Positions 1-10,522 of a DNA stretch of 64,000 nt are shown here, piece by piece. Origin of the DNA: Lumbricus terrestris. Its lineage: Eukaryota; Annelida; Clitellata; Crassiclitellata; Lumbricidae. A program made the translations under genes and the position numbers. Below the pieces are notes generated by a model. The model ran no database searches, was not told the origin of the DNA, and was given only the letters and a program-made list of their open reading frames with translations. Position 1 is the first letter of the stretch. The number at the start of each line of letters is the position of its first letter. Location: positions 19,155,539 to 19,219,538 of the forward strand of contig OX457037.1 in assembly GCA_949752735.1 (NCBI GenBank). The letters run 5' to 3'.

Positions 1-354
1 ATCGCGCAAACACGTATAGCCTACACCCAGACAACAAACAATTAACCGACAATGAGTTGATAGATGATAGCATGTTCAAAACTCCCGAAGCACATAATGA
101 CATTGAAAACAATGAACAACGATCATACACGTGATATGTTGTTGTCTCCAAATCTTTACAACGGATCGACTCCTTTGTTTTACTCGCACCCCTAGTGAAT
201 AGAGCAGCCATAGAATAAGTGCATCGGCTGTACACTGCTGTCGGTGGGAAGATCAGACGTCGAGGGAAACGACTGAACACCAGACGTCATCGATATACTG
301 AGGCCAAGAAAATTATGTTGCTAGCACTTCACACCCTAATATATATTCCCGGAA
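1..354. other. Intergenic, no gene seen
   Basis: Unique-looking AT-rich DNA with no coding frame or repeat that I can support. Confidence 0.5.
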
Positions 355-990
355 GTGGTTAGCTTGAGAAACTGTTCATTCCAGAAACATTCCCTTCGAT
401 CCAACTGTTCATTTCAGAAACATTCCCTTCGATCCAACTGTTCATTTCAGAAACATTTCTTTGATCCAACTGTTCATTTCAGAAACGTTCCCTTTGATAC
501 AACTGTTCTTTCCAGAAACATTCCCTTTGATACAACTGTTCATTGAGAAACATTCCCTTTGATCCAACTGTTTATCCAGAAACATTCCCTTTGGTCCATG
601 CAACTGTTCATTCCATAAACATTCCCTTTGATCCAATTAACAGTCCCTTTGATCCAATTAACATTCCCTTTGATCCAATTAACATTCCCTTTGATCCAAC
701 TGTTCATTCCAGAAACATTCCCTTTGATCCAATTAACATTCCCTTTGATCCAATTAACATTCCCTTTGATCCAACTGTTCATTCCAGAAACATTCCCTTT
801 GATCCAATTAACATTCCCTTTGATCCAATTAACATTCCCTTTGATCCAACTGTTCATTCCATAAACATTCCCTTTGATCCAATTAACATTCCCTTTGATC
901 CAATTAACATTCCCTTTGATCCAGTGACGGATTTGTATGCTTAATTCCCTTTGATCCAACGCTGTTCATCCAGAAGCATTCCCTATATAT
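355..990. repeat. Minisatellite, core CATTCCCTTTGATCCAA
   Basis: About 25 tandem units share the core CATTCCCTTTGATCCAA. Two spacer types give units of 21 nt (spacer TTAA) and about 33 nt (spacer CTGTTCATTCCAGAAA). The central part alternates two short units with one long unit in a higher-order repeat of about 75 bp. Units without stops open frames on both strands; these are not genes. Confidence 0.9.
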
Positions 991-2150
991 TACATAGCCA
1001 GCACATGTAAACACAAAGATCAACGGCATCATCTTCTCGCATCGATCCACAAACCGTCAGCGTCCAACACACAAACAGATCTCTCTCTATATATATATAT
1101 AGTCTATACATCATCCGACTTTTTTTCAGTATTATAATATTCATGTATAATCATATATAATATACATATATAATTATATATATATATATATATATATAAT
1201 GCGTAGATATATAATGGCGCATAGGTTTTGCACAAATTAAGTCTGCATGTGATCAATCTATGTTGGTGAACAAATAAACAGAGGATTGTGAGATGAGCAG
1301 TCATTCCGTCAGTCATCATCTAAAGACAAACCATAAGTATATGGGTCTATTGTAGTCTTAGAGAACCGCTGCTTTGGTTCTATTGATCTTGTCGCGCATT
1401 GCCAAATCCCGTTTACCATTCCTTAGCGCCAAACCTTGCTAAGCCCGATTTTGGATGCTCAGAGGCGGATACAGAATGTTTGGAAGGATATATATATAAT
1501 ATATTATGGGACAAAATTTTGGGTTTTGGGTAAACAAATTCGTTTTTAGATCTTATGACCTTTTGCAAATCTCTGGAGGGGATCGTGGCCGGATTGCCCC
1601 CCCCCCTCCCGATCCGCCTCTGAGGAGCCTGTATTAGGCTATGTATAGGCCTACGGAATAAACACTGCATGTTTAGGCTAATTGTAGGCTACAAATAAAA
1701 CAGAATGACTCGTACCGGCAATATTATGTAGGGAATAAACACTGCATGTTTAATAATAATTATTGTATGCTGCAACTAAACAGAATGGTTCGGACAGCAA
1801 TAATTATTGCATGTATTGTATAGGCCTATTGACTATTGACTAATGACTAAATAATGTCGTGTTCCTTTATTGTGAAACTTAGAATCTTATATCATCTGAT
1901 TTGCCATTTTAATTGCAAAATTTGCTCAATATTTTATGCGCATGTTGCTGCGTTGGAATTTCATGTAGAATTACAGAAACTCGCCAATTAGACACCTAGG
2001 CCTATATACTCGTACGAATGAAGGGCAGAAGATCAGTGGGGGTATATTCCCGCTACCAACCCCGGTCAACTCAGCCTTCCATTCACTAGATGGCGTTGGA
2101 AAACTAGCAATAGGACAGATGGGCGCCTTGCATGGCTGTCATACAGTTAG
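991..2150. other. Intergenic with short duplications
   Basis: Contains TA microsatellites (about 1085-1200) and a degenerate tandem duplication of about 78 bp (about 1660-1730 and 1735-1805, with AATAAACACTGCATGTTTA in both). No coding signal. Confidence 0.5.
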
Positions 2151-2167
2151 ATTCTGAGACATTAGGG

Positions 2168-2250
2168 GGGGTCCGTAGCTCAGTGGAGAGAGCGTTGGCC
2201 GATAAACTGAGAGTCATTATCGCGACCCGGGTTCAAGCCTCGCTCAGGGC
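2168..2250 (+). repeat. tRNA-like sequence (tRNA-derived repeat or pseudogene)
   Basis: Good A box (TAGCTCAGTGGAGAGAGC) and a B-box-like GGGTTCAAGCC at tRNA spacing. Acceptor and T stems do not pair properly, and the anticodon arm is unclear, so a working tRNA is unlikely. Confidence 0.45.
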
Positions 2251-2727
2251 AAAAATTTATTTGAATTTTCTGTTAGCTGCTAGTGGCGCTTTCTGTTGTG
2301 TTGTTTGCCTCGGGTCTGTTGAAAAATAAGTTAGCCCCTCCCACTCCTGGATTGGCCGATCAGGAGCGTTCCAACACTTAGGCCATTAGTGTTAAGTTAC
2401 CGAACCTGTTGTAGCCGACCTGCGTGTGGTGCGAAGCTGGCCGTATTTCGTATAACTTGTACCTGTAATCGTTCTGCGGTGTGTCAGATTGAATTTGAAT
2501 AAACGAATATTATATTCGACTCCTATAAATAACATGTAGTCTAATCATCCGTTCATATTCTGACTTGCTATCCAACTGCTGCTGTGTCAGCTTGAATAAA
2601 AAAAACGACGAAAGTTGAATAGCGGCGCAATAAAAGTTCAAACCATTGATTGATCACATAATATAGTTGATTAGGCTATTCTATGGTTGATTGCTATTGA
2701 CTAATAAAGCGATATATCGTATTGACT

Positions 2728-2957
2728 ACAAAGGAATGACGTCATTGGTTACCATGGGTTACCACAGTGACCGTATGTCGTCGTCAGCCAATAAGAGAGC
2801 CGAACGCTCTGAATTGTCTCAGAATACGTAACTAAGCCGACATAAAGGAATGACGTCATTGGTTACCATGGGTTACCATAGTGAAAGTCTGTCGTCGTCA
2901 ACCAATACGAGAGTCGAACGCTTTGAATTGTCTCAGAATACTTGACTAAGCCGACTT
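2728..2957. repeat. Two-copy 114-bp tandem repeat with TGACGTCA sites
   Basis: Copies start at about 2729 and 2843 and are about 90% identical. Each holds the palindrome TGACGTCA (2737-2744 and 2851-2858), the cyclic-AMP-response-element core, followed by GGTTACCATGGGTTACCA. Confidence 0.8.
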
Positions 2958-3473
2958 GAACAGCCATAGACGACTATTTGATTCTGAAGTTTCAACACTG
3001 AGAACTGAAACCGGTTTTCTGTCTACACACGCATGCAATTGGTCTCTTGTCGTAAGTCCGACAATTTCACGAGTGCCAGGCATTGCTAGTATCTTCTCAT
3101 GAACTTGGGAATCATGACTACGTGTACAGGGCTCTTGCGCCGTGAAGTTGTCGTTAGTAGCCTAACTACGACATATCTTAGTCCTTACTATCATAAATCA
3201 CATGTTATGAATTTTAAGGTCGATTTGATACATCAGCTTCGTGTTGTCTTGGATGCTGGCAGGTTTCCACAGGTGGTAAAGACATCTGCCATGTCCAAAC
3301 GTGAGGGTCTTAAAGTCGTTCGCGCGGGGAGCAGTGACTATAGCTGTTCCCTAGCGCGAGTATCAGCATCGCAATGAGCGTCCTAATAACATGATACGGT
3401 ATCATGATACGGTATCGTGTAATGTTAGCGTTGTCGCGCGGGAAGCAGTATCGCCAGTGCCTAAAGTGTGGAA

Positions 3474-3608
3474 AAATAAGTGCCTGGACGCCCCTTACTT
3501 CTCCAAAAGAAGTGCCTGGACGCCCCTTACCTTTCCAGTCTGTGCTCGCCAATAAGTGGCTGGACGGTGTTCAGAATTTAAAACAAGTGCATGGACGCCG
3601 TCCATGAC
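3474..3608. repeat. Short tandem repeat, core GTGCCTGGACGCCCCTTAC
   Basis: Two near-exact units of about 32 bp (about 3478-3540), followed by two diverged units (GTGGCTGGACGGTG and GTGCATGGACGCCG). Confidence 0.6.
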
Positions 3609-3878
3609 CGTCTAGGCACACTTTAAGCCCTGAGTATCGCACGAAGACGATGATACCGTAGACCTACAAAGATTAACTCGCTGTCCTCACTCAGCGTGAT
3701 TGTTGAATGCCATAGCCAGGCTGTCTGGTTTTGCTTTTTCATAATTATTACTAAGAACAACCGTCATACGCTCAGCATTTATGAGAAATCCTCTTCCTTT
3801 GTATACCCTTCGTCAAATTCCTGTCTCTATATTGTCTCGTTTAATTTAATAGAAACATCTAGCAGTCAATCAGCAGGT

Positions 3879-3915
3879 TATTAATTAATTAATTAATTAA
3901 TTAATTAATTAATTG
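3879..3915. repeat. (TTAA)n microsatellite
   Basis: Nine uninterrupted TTAA units. Confidence 0.9.
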
Positions 3916-3954
3916 TACGGCTAAAAGGAACAGTTTTTATAAGTAAGCCGAGGC

Positions 3955-4090
3955 TACACAGACAGAATCAGAGTGGACCTTGGGAAACAAGCACAGCGAC
4001 AGAGGGAGCTCATTCCAAAACAAAGGGTCAACCACCGAGAAGCGCAATTCTGCTTGGTGGCTGCGCGAGCAATAGACACGATGAGCAAAT
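3955..4090 (-). mobile_element. L2/CR1-like LINE 3' fragment
   Basis: The minus strand reads FSVVDPLFWNELPLSL, the C-terminal motif (FSVVGPxxWNxLP) of L2/CR1-like reverse transcriptase ORFs. It is short and lacks the RT core. Confidence 0.55.
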
Positions 4091-4339
4091 GAGCACACCA
4101 TCATATAAATTTCCTTCTTACGACAGAGATTTTTAGATTTTTAGATTTTTTCCGCTCGATCGAACCACCCCAGCATTCAGTCCTAAGCTTAGAGTAAGTA
4201 AATGAACACAGTTGGTCGGTATAGGCGTAGGCTATACGTGCATGATCTGGACTCTGGAGGCAAAAGTAAAGTCCCGTTGGTGAGGCGCTCAACTCCTTTT
4301 CTTGGCCCTTGAGCCGGCAATGGACGAATTCCAAGGTCC

Positions 4340-5095
4340 TGGACACGGGGCCAGTGTATCGCAGGACTTGCCGTTTAGGCCTTATATACTTCCCAGCTTA
4401 CGCCGGTACCAAATCATACTGCTTGGTGACAAAGACACGTATGCGTAAAGAACTTGCCCAAGGTCGTTACCCGAGTCTCTGGAGGCAAAGGAACTCTGTT
4501 CTGGCCTCAACAGTAATTGTCACAGGTTGATTGCGCAAAGTGCATCGGAAAGAAGCAACATTGTCTCCTGCGGGTCCATCCGAAACCAGGGTCAACAATC
4601 ATCCTAGGTCTGATAAGCATTAAGCACTACCAGGCTGCAGGCTTGAAACTGTGTGTAGGCCTACTGGGATTTCCTTCACACTTTGCTATCTTCCTGCAGA
4701 CATTTCAGCTGCTGCTACAACCCACAGGTGTTCAGGAAGTCAGATGCATGGATATAAGAGTTAGCACACGTGTGAACACTCGCAACATCACAAGTCATGT
4801 ATTTCCTTTTTAACCATGGGATCAACGTTGCTCCAACTTTTCTTTTACCACCACTACGGAACAAACCTGTTAGCTCCTTGGCGCCCTGAAAGTCCGCTCG
4901 CTGGAGGGCTCTCCAGATGATATAGTTTACTGTGAAATGCCTTGACCTATAGACCCACATACCAATTCATGCTGCACTATTTTAAAATTCCTGATAAAGA
5001 TGATACTAACTACAGTACAAACATGTGCCTAGATTACTTTTAGAAGATAGGCCTATAACTAATATTATTATTTTTTTAAATTATCATTATTAATT
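4340..5095. other. Intergenic, no gene seen
   Basis: No supported coding frame. A few short open frames on both strands lack family motifs. Confidence 0.4.
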
Positions 5096-5097
<2 letters not shown>

Positions 5098-5137
<40 letters not shown>

Positions 5138-5289
5138 CATCATCATCATCATTATCAACGTCATCATCAACGTCATCATCAGCGTCATTATCATCATCAT
5201 CGTCATCATCATCATCATCGTCAACATCACCTCATCACCATCATCAATATCACCACCATAGCCGCTGCCACCGCCACCACCACCACCAC
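5098..5289. repeat. Compound ATA/ATC/CAC microsatellite
   Basis: (ATA)n passing into (CAT)n and (CAC)n. It is the insertion target of the hAT-like element that begins at 5290 and continues after it (8144-8222). Confidence 0.9.
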
Positions 5290-8143
5290 TAGGGTGCTTT
5301 TAAGGTACATGTGAAATCTTAAACTCGAATATTTTTTAACGACCAAGTCAGATTATCGTGACAGATCATGAATAACCTCCATATCCAAAATTATATCTTA
5401 ATAGCTCAACATTTAGGACTTGCGCAAAGCGACCAAAGTTAGGAACCAGGTTGGATTATAGGCAATATTTTCATGATTCCCATTCTTGCCAGCCTTTGAC
5501 CCCTTCTGAATGGCCGCTTCCCAACTAATCAATATTCGTGACAATGACAGCTTATCTTTTGCTTATGTCATGGGAGTCGTGCTGCAAATGGCGGACAGTG
5601 TTTGTTTTAATTAATATATCATATCGCACTTGGGATGGCTAAATCTACTAGAAAAAAGGCTGAAATCTGGTTGATAGGCAGTACGGAAGATCATTTCAGT
5701 TATGCGAAATTACCTACACGAGGACAGGTTCTGAAGGTGCTTTTTAATTTCCATACACTAAGAAATCAGAGTCTGGATGATAGCGTAAAAGAAACGGCAG
5801 CTATGGTACTCCCAATTTGGGAAAGAGCCCGCATTCCAACGAAGGCTAGGAATCACGTTTGGGATCGGCTACGACATCTCCATAAGGAATGGCAAAACCT
5901 TAAGAAAAGTATTTCGAGGACGTCAGAAACCGAAGATGGCAAGCGTGAGGCTTTCAAGGATTCCCTGGAGGATCTGTTTGATATTGCCCACAGTGATGCC
6001 ATGACAATAATCAAGATAGAAGAGGATCGACAGTTTTTGAAAGCACAGCGTGAGAGAGGACGACGTGGTTCAATGGCAGGTATTGATGTCAAACTTTCAA
6101 AGCAAGAAACGAGAGTGGCAGCAAGATCAGCAGCACTTGCAGAGCGTATGGAACGCTATCGTGCTAGCACAGCTGCTGCAGCGACAGAAGTTTCTGTGTT
6201 GGAAAAGTCATCCGAAGAAGAGGCGTCATCCAGTAGCTCAGAAAAAGAACCAGAACCTTCGACGTCTGCTTGGCCACCAAAACGGCGAAGGGGGACAATC
6301 TCTGTCGTTACTCGTGATGTTGCTGCTGCTCTAGATCGTACCAAAACCAGCAGCAGGAAGGCCTCTCACATTTTGACTGCTCTCGCTGTATCCAATCTTT
6401 GTGCAGCACCAGCTGGCGAGCTGATTATCAGTCCTTCTGCGATTCATCGAGCAAGGAAGGATAGCCGTGCAGCCCTAGCAGCAGAGATTCATGAATCTTT
6501 CGATCCGAAAGTTCCTCTTACTATTCACTGGGATGGCAAGATCATGCCAGATGCTACAGGAACAGGACGAGGGTGTGTTGATCGCCTTCCGATAATGGTA
6601 TCTGGTAAGGAGGTGACCAAGCTATTGGCCATCCCCAAACTCCAATCTGGTACAGCTGCCGTCATGTCAGATGCGTGTTTGGTCGAGATCAGACGTTGGG
6701 GATTGGAAGACAGAATCGTGGCCATGTGTTTCGATACAACAGCGAGCAACACGGGTTGCAAGGGCGGCGTATGCATCAGGCTGGAAACAGAATTAGGAAA
6801 GGACCTATTGAACCTTGCTTGCCGACATCATATTTCTGAAATTGTTCTGGAAAAGGTGTTTTCACTGCATGATTCTGCAAGGTCTCCAAAATTGGAACTC
6901 TTTGTTCATTTCCGAGACTTCTGGCCACAAATCGATCAGACCAAGTATCGCACAGCAATGGAGGATAAAGATGCAGTACAGCATATCACAGAAATTCGAG
7001 ATAATGTCATCAGCTTCGCATTGCAGCAACTGAGTACTGATCATTACAGAGATGACTACAAAGAGCTACTTGAGCTGACAGTAATTTTCTTAGGAGGAAT
7101 TCCGCCAAAAGGAATAAAGTTCAGGTACCCAGGGGCAGTTCATAGAGCACGCTGGATGGCACGTGCGATCTATGCTATCAAAATGTGGCTTTTCAGAGAT
7201 CAATATCCCATTCAACAACGTCAGAGCTCAGAGAGGGCATCACGAACATCCTACTCTCAAAAGGTGTGGAATCATTTAGTTCGAGTGTCCCTTTTTGTGA
7301 CAACAATTTATGTGAAGTACTGGTTCACATGTGTCTCACCTAAAGAGGCCCCAAGGAACGATCTTGAATTCTTGAAGGCAATCCACACTTATCAAGACAA
7401 GGAAGTCTCACAGGTCGCCTCAACAGCATTTTCGCGACACCTTTGGTATTTATCAGAGACCCTGGTTGGCCTCAGCCTTTTTGATGATTCAGTCACCGTC
7501 AATGAGAAGCAGCGCATGGTCTACAACATGCAGAACAATCAGGGATCTGATGATCCTCCAAAGAGGATTCCTCCGATACATGATCCACTTACAAAAGCAC
7601 TGCCCGATTTCGTCTCCACTTCAACCTCAAAAATATTCAGGATCCTCGGATTGGATGACTCTTTTCTTGAACGAGATCCGCAACAGTGGGAGTCAGAGCA
7701 ATCATACAATGAGGCAAAAGACATCATATCTGCCCTAAGAGTGACGAATGATTTGGCAGAGAAAGGAGTGGCTCTTATGCAGACCTTCAATGAAGCGCTG
7801 GTAAGAAATGAGGAAGAGAAACAATTTGTTCTGCAAATGGTTGAGTACCATCGAGATAAATTCCCGAAAGCACTAAAGGGAATAAATTATGACGAATAAC
7901 TGACAGTATTTCCTTTGATTATGACATATATCTAATGTTCAAGGTTCTAAAATTGTTTGGATCTCTGAAAATAACAATGAATCACATTGATGACAAAGTC
8001 ACAAATCTTAAAGGGCTTTGCGCAAGTCCTAAATTTATTTCGATTTTCACATAATTTGGCAGATAATAATTACTATCATGATGGAACAGAAAACCAACTT
8101 GGTCGATGTTTAATTCGAGACTTTAATATTTAGACACACCCTA
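5290..8143 (+). mobile_element. hAT-like DNA transposon, apparently full length
   Basis: Both ends read TAGGGTG inwards. Flanking 8-bp direct repeats ACCACCAC lie at 5282-5289 and 8144-8151. An inner part of the TIR is perfect over 20 bp (5411-5430 against 8015-8034, core TTAGGACTTGCGCAAAGC). Between the tips and this core, the arms share blocks such as CTCGAAT, CGACCAAGT and ATCATGA, giving degenerate TIRs of about 130-140 bp. The insertion is in a CAC/CAT microsatellite, so the target duplication is weaker evidence than it would be in unique DNA. The TIR start fits the hAT YARNG tip. Confidence 0.85.
5635..7899 (+). CDS. hAT-like transposase, single 754-codon ORF
   Basis: Uninterrupted 754-aa ORF starting at the first ATG inside a TIR-bounded element. 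A basic, Lys/Arg-rich N-terminal third (about residues 1-185) is followed by a Ser/Glu-rich linker with a basic KRRR patch (about 190-225). The second half looks like an RNase H-fold core: HWDGK (Asp about 300), then VDRLPIMVSG, then CFDTTASNTG (Asp about 367), then LACRHH (Cys about 396). The Asp...Asn motif followed by a Cys/His motif matches the layout of hAT-type transposases. I recognise this protein type from many uncharacterised invertebrate genes that carry the same CFDTT.SNTG and ACRHH blocks. The catalytic Glu cannot be assigned by eye. An AATAAA overlaps the last codons (about 7882). No frameshift or internal stop is visible, so the copy may be recent or domesticated. The assignment to a transposase superfamily is inference, supported by the 8-bp target duplication around the element. 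Confidence 0.8.
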   Translation: MAKSTRKKAEIWLIGSTEDHFSYAKLPTRGQVLKVLFNFHTLRNQSLDDSVKETAAMVLPIWERARIPTKARNHVWDRLRHLHKEWQNLKKSISRTSETEDGKREAFKDSLEDLFDIAHSDAMTIIKIEEDRQFLKAQRERGRRGSMAGIDVKLSKQETRVAARSAALAERMERYRASTAAAATEVSVLEKSSEEEASSSSSEKEPEPSTSAWPPKRRRGTISVVTRDVAAALDRTKTSSRKASHILTALAVSNLCAAPAGELIISPSAIHRARKDSRAALAAEIHESFDPKVPLTIHWDGKIMPDATGTGRGCVDRLPIMVSGKEVTKLLAIPKLQSGTAAVMSDACLVEIRRWGLEDRIVAMCFDTTASNTGCKGGVCIRLETELGKDLLNLACRHHISEIVLEKVFSLHDSARSPKLELFVHFRDFWPQIDQTKYRTAMEDKDAVQHITEIRDNVISFALQQLSTDHYRDDYKELLELTVIFLGGIPPKGIKFRYPGAVHRARWMARAIYAIKMWLFRDQYPIQQRQSSERASRTSYSQKVWNHLVRVSLFVTTIYVKYWFTCVSPKEAPRNDLEFLKAIHTYQDKEVSQVASTAFSRHLWYLSETLVGLSLFDDSVTVNEKQRMVYNMQNNQGSDDPPKRIPPIHDPLTKALPDFVSTSTSKIFRILGLDDSFLERDPQQWESEQSYNEAKDIISALRVTNDLAEKGVALMQTFNEALVRNEEEKQFVLQMVEYHRDKFPKALKGINYDE

Positions 8144-8186
8144 ACCACCACCCTCACCACCACCCTCACAGTCACCACCACCCCAA

Positions 8187-8218
<32 letters not shown>

Positions 8219-8222
8219 CCAT
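8144..8222. repeat. CAC/CAT microsatellite, right part of the split tract
   Basis: Continuation of the CAC/CAT tract interrupted by the transposon. The sequence CATCATCCTTCTAGGAAA at its right edge recurs at about 9650. Confidence 0.8.
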
Positions 8223-8722
8223 CATCCTTCTAGGAAAAGATTGTCCACAGATGTAGAAAATCTTATTTGCCTATAATAGTCTGAGAACGAATGAGCGATT
8301 CTACCTGTCTAAGCTTATCTGCTTTTGCGTTGATTTAACGGCTTCTTTAACTTAAGCCGGTATTAGACCTCCTATACCGACGACGCGTATTTTGACGCTA
8401 AGCCGCTATCGCGTTTTTTTTAGCATGACGACAAACCACATTGGCCTACAATGCCTAATAAACACATAATTATCGGAATAAACTATATACGAGCGTCTTG
8501 CTACACTAGATTATAATTGCCGGAAATCCGCATTTTTAAATTGCATGGGATTAACTAACAATGCACATGTCTATAATTGAAATAATCATCCTTAAAATGC
8601 TTATGAAGTTACATTACTTTCCGATTATTTATTAGCCCTAACAATGCCTGATAGTAATAATCGGGACACTACATATAGGCCTTTTCGGACTGTACTGTGA
8701 ATAGGAGATAGCCTAATTACGA

Positions 8723-8733
8723 TGCACACACAA

Positions 8734-8764
<31 letters not shown>

Positions 8765-8776
8765 CAAACACACACG
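8723..8776. repeat. (CA)n microsatellite
   Basis: Imperfect CACACA/CAAACA tract. Confidence 0.9.
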
Positions 8777-8839
8777 TAGTTGGGTCGTAGGCTAATCCAC
8801 TGCATAACACCACGTATAACAGTCCACTCCACTCATTAC

Positions 8840-9285
8840 AGCTATTTCGAAGCCATCTTTGGTTACGTCGAACAGAATCGATGGCGAGTCCAGCTCATGC
8901 GACCGCGCGGCAATTAGGCGCACGTACGAGAAAACGACGACGCCGGTAAGCGTCTACTTGAGCACCGGCTCTCAATCAGACAGAGCGTCTCAAGCGGTCG
9001 CCCCTGCAAGTAGGCAAAGCACTTACCTTGCACAGTCGCCGCAGCTCAGCAGCATCTTCACGATTCTCCTCAGCAGCCAGCATCCACGCGTCTCCAGCGG
9101 CGGCGCTCCCCTTCCCACCCACACGCGAGAATTACAGCCGACGATGGTAGAAGAAGAGAAATGGCGCTTCGCAATGCATAACCATCGAGCAGACGATGAC
9201 CGACTGGCAGTAGACACGTGCGCTGTTGACGACGGCGGCGGCAACGTCTAATGTGGATGGAAAGCGCGCACCTGCAAGGATGCTG
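8840..9285. other. CpG- and GC-rich patch
   Basis: About 440 bp much richer in G, C and CpG than its surroundings, with no repeat structure. Frames of 130 aa (plus) and 73 aa (minus) are open but show no known motif. It could be a promoter/CpG-island-like region or a non-coding first exon. Confidence 0.4.
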
Positions 9286-9595
9286 ATCAATGCGGCGTAA
9301 CGGCTCTACGTATCATATTGTGTTTTTCAAAGTCCGCGGAATATATATGTATGCCAAAGCAGTTCTATTGGCGCATGCGTCTAACGTGTGTGTGCTTCAC
9401 AACGACGAAGCAGATAGGTCTGATAATTGGCGTTGTGAACACGCATGCGCACTTGCATATGATATTATGTAGCCTAGGTCTGATGACTTCATACAAACAA
9501 TGTTATACATAACACACGCGTCGTGACATCCATAGGCTTGGCGGCATCACGCTCGCTTTAGCAATGCATGAGCGTTTGCGTCTGGGCAATCACAT

Positions 9596-9733
9596 CGTCG
9601 TCGTTGTCTTCATCGTTATCATCATTCATCATCGTCGTCGTCATTATCATCATCATCCTTCTAGGAAAGGACGGTGCACGTGCAGATGTCGTCGTCGTCA
9701 TCATCGTCATCATCGTCATCATCGTCATCATCG

Positions 9734-9769
<36 letters not shown>

Positions 9770-9770
9770 C
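9596..9770. repeat. (CAT)n/(CGT)n microsatellite
   Basis: Trinucleotide tract, split by CCTTCTAGGAAAGGACGG. It gives His-rich and Met/Thr-rich open frames that are not genes. Confidence 0.9.
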
Positions 9771-9799
9771 CAACAGAATCACAACCACACATCAATCTA

Positions 9800-10258
9800 G
9801 AAATATGACTTTAATACAACTACTAACCAACATTAATTGAACAATTTAACAAATGTTTGCCTACAAAATTACGTGCTATTATTCCTAACTCATAATAATG
9901 CCAATTAAATAATGTCAATTAAAACGAATTCGCAGTCCTAAAATTTGTGACAGAAATTTCGCAATGTACAGAAAATATCACAACATATTTAAATCAATAA
10001 TATTATGCATCAGTTTCATAGAAATAAATCAAATAAAAACTATGCTTGTCTAAGGTAAAAAAAACCTATACTTTAAATTACTAGACTATGCAAGGTTTAA
10101 TTAATGACTATATTTTCACTTTACTAATGTAAGTTATGTAACGAAACAATGCTCTATAATTATAACAGTATTGTTTTCATATCTAAATTATAGATATTAT
10201 TTTTAATAGAATTTAATTGGCTAATATGACTGAATGGGAGTCAAAAATCTCTTAACAA
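9800..10258. other. AT-rich intergenic DNA 3' of the SIX6OS1-like gene
   Basis: No coding frame or repeat family recognised; likely 3' flank or 3' UTR of the minus-strand gene. Confidence 0.4.
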
Positions 10259-10264
10259 TTTATT
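10259..10264 (-). terminator. Candidate poly(A) signal AATAAA for the SIX6OS1-like gene
   Basis: AATAAA on the minus strand about 260 nt past the stop codon in AT-rich DNA. Several other AT-rich hexamers are nearby, so this is only a candidate. Confidence 0.3.
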
Positions 10265-10522
10265 AAACATGAAACTGTTTAAAATGTCCATAAGAAATCA
10301 GTTCAGTATAAACAGTGCATGTCTCCAGCATCAGAAGCACAATCAAAGTAACTTAATAATCAATGACTTATCGTTATAATTGGGACTACTTATCAATGAG
10401 TCTCAACATTAACAAATTGTTAGAAAACTCTACTCCGTCCTGGGACAAAGTATTCCCGAATTACACCCAGATCCTTTAATAGACCATTGTCTTATGTTGC
10501 ATCCTTCCAGTGTCATGAGATT

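Noticed and set aside
355..990. CRISPR-like array of regularly spaced repeats
   Set aside because: Spacers are themselves repeated, unit length alternates, and the DNA is animal genomic; it is a minisatellite.
2168..2250. Functional tRNA gene
   Set aside because: A and B boxes look good but the acceptor and T stems do not pair and no clear anticodon loop forms.
5853..7790. Shorter frames on both strands inside the 754-codon ORF
   Set aside because: Shadows of the transposase-like ORF with no motifs of their own.
9558..9840. His-rich, Ile/Val-rich and Met/Thr-rich frames
   Set aside because: Translation of CAT/CGT trinucleotide repeats.
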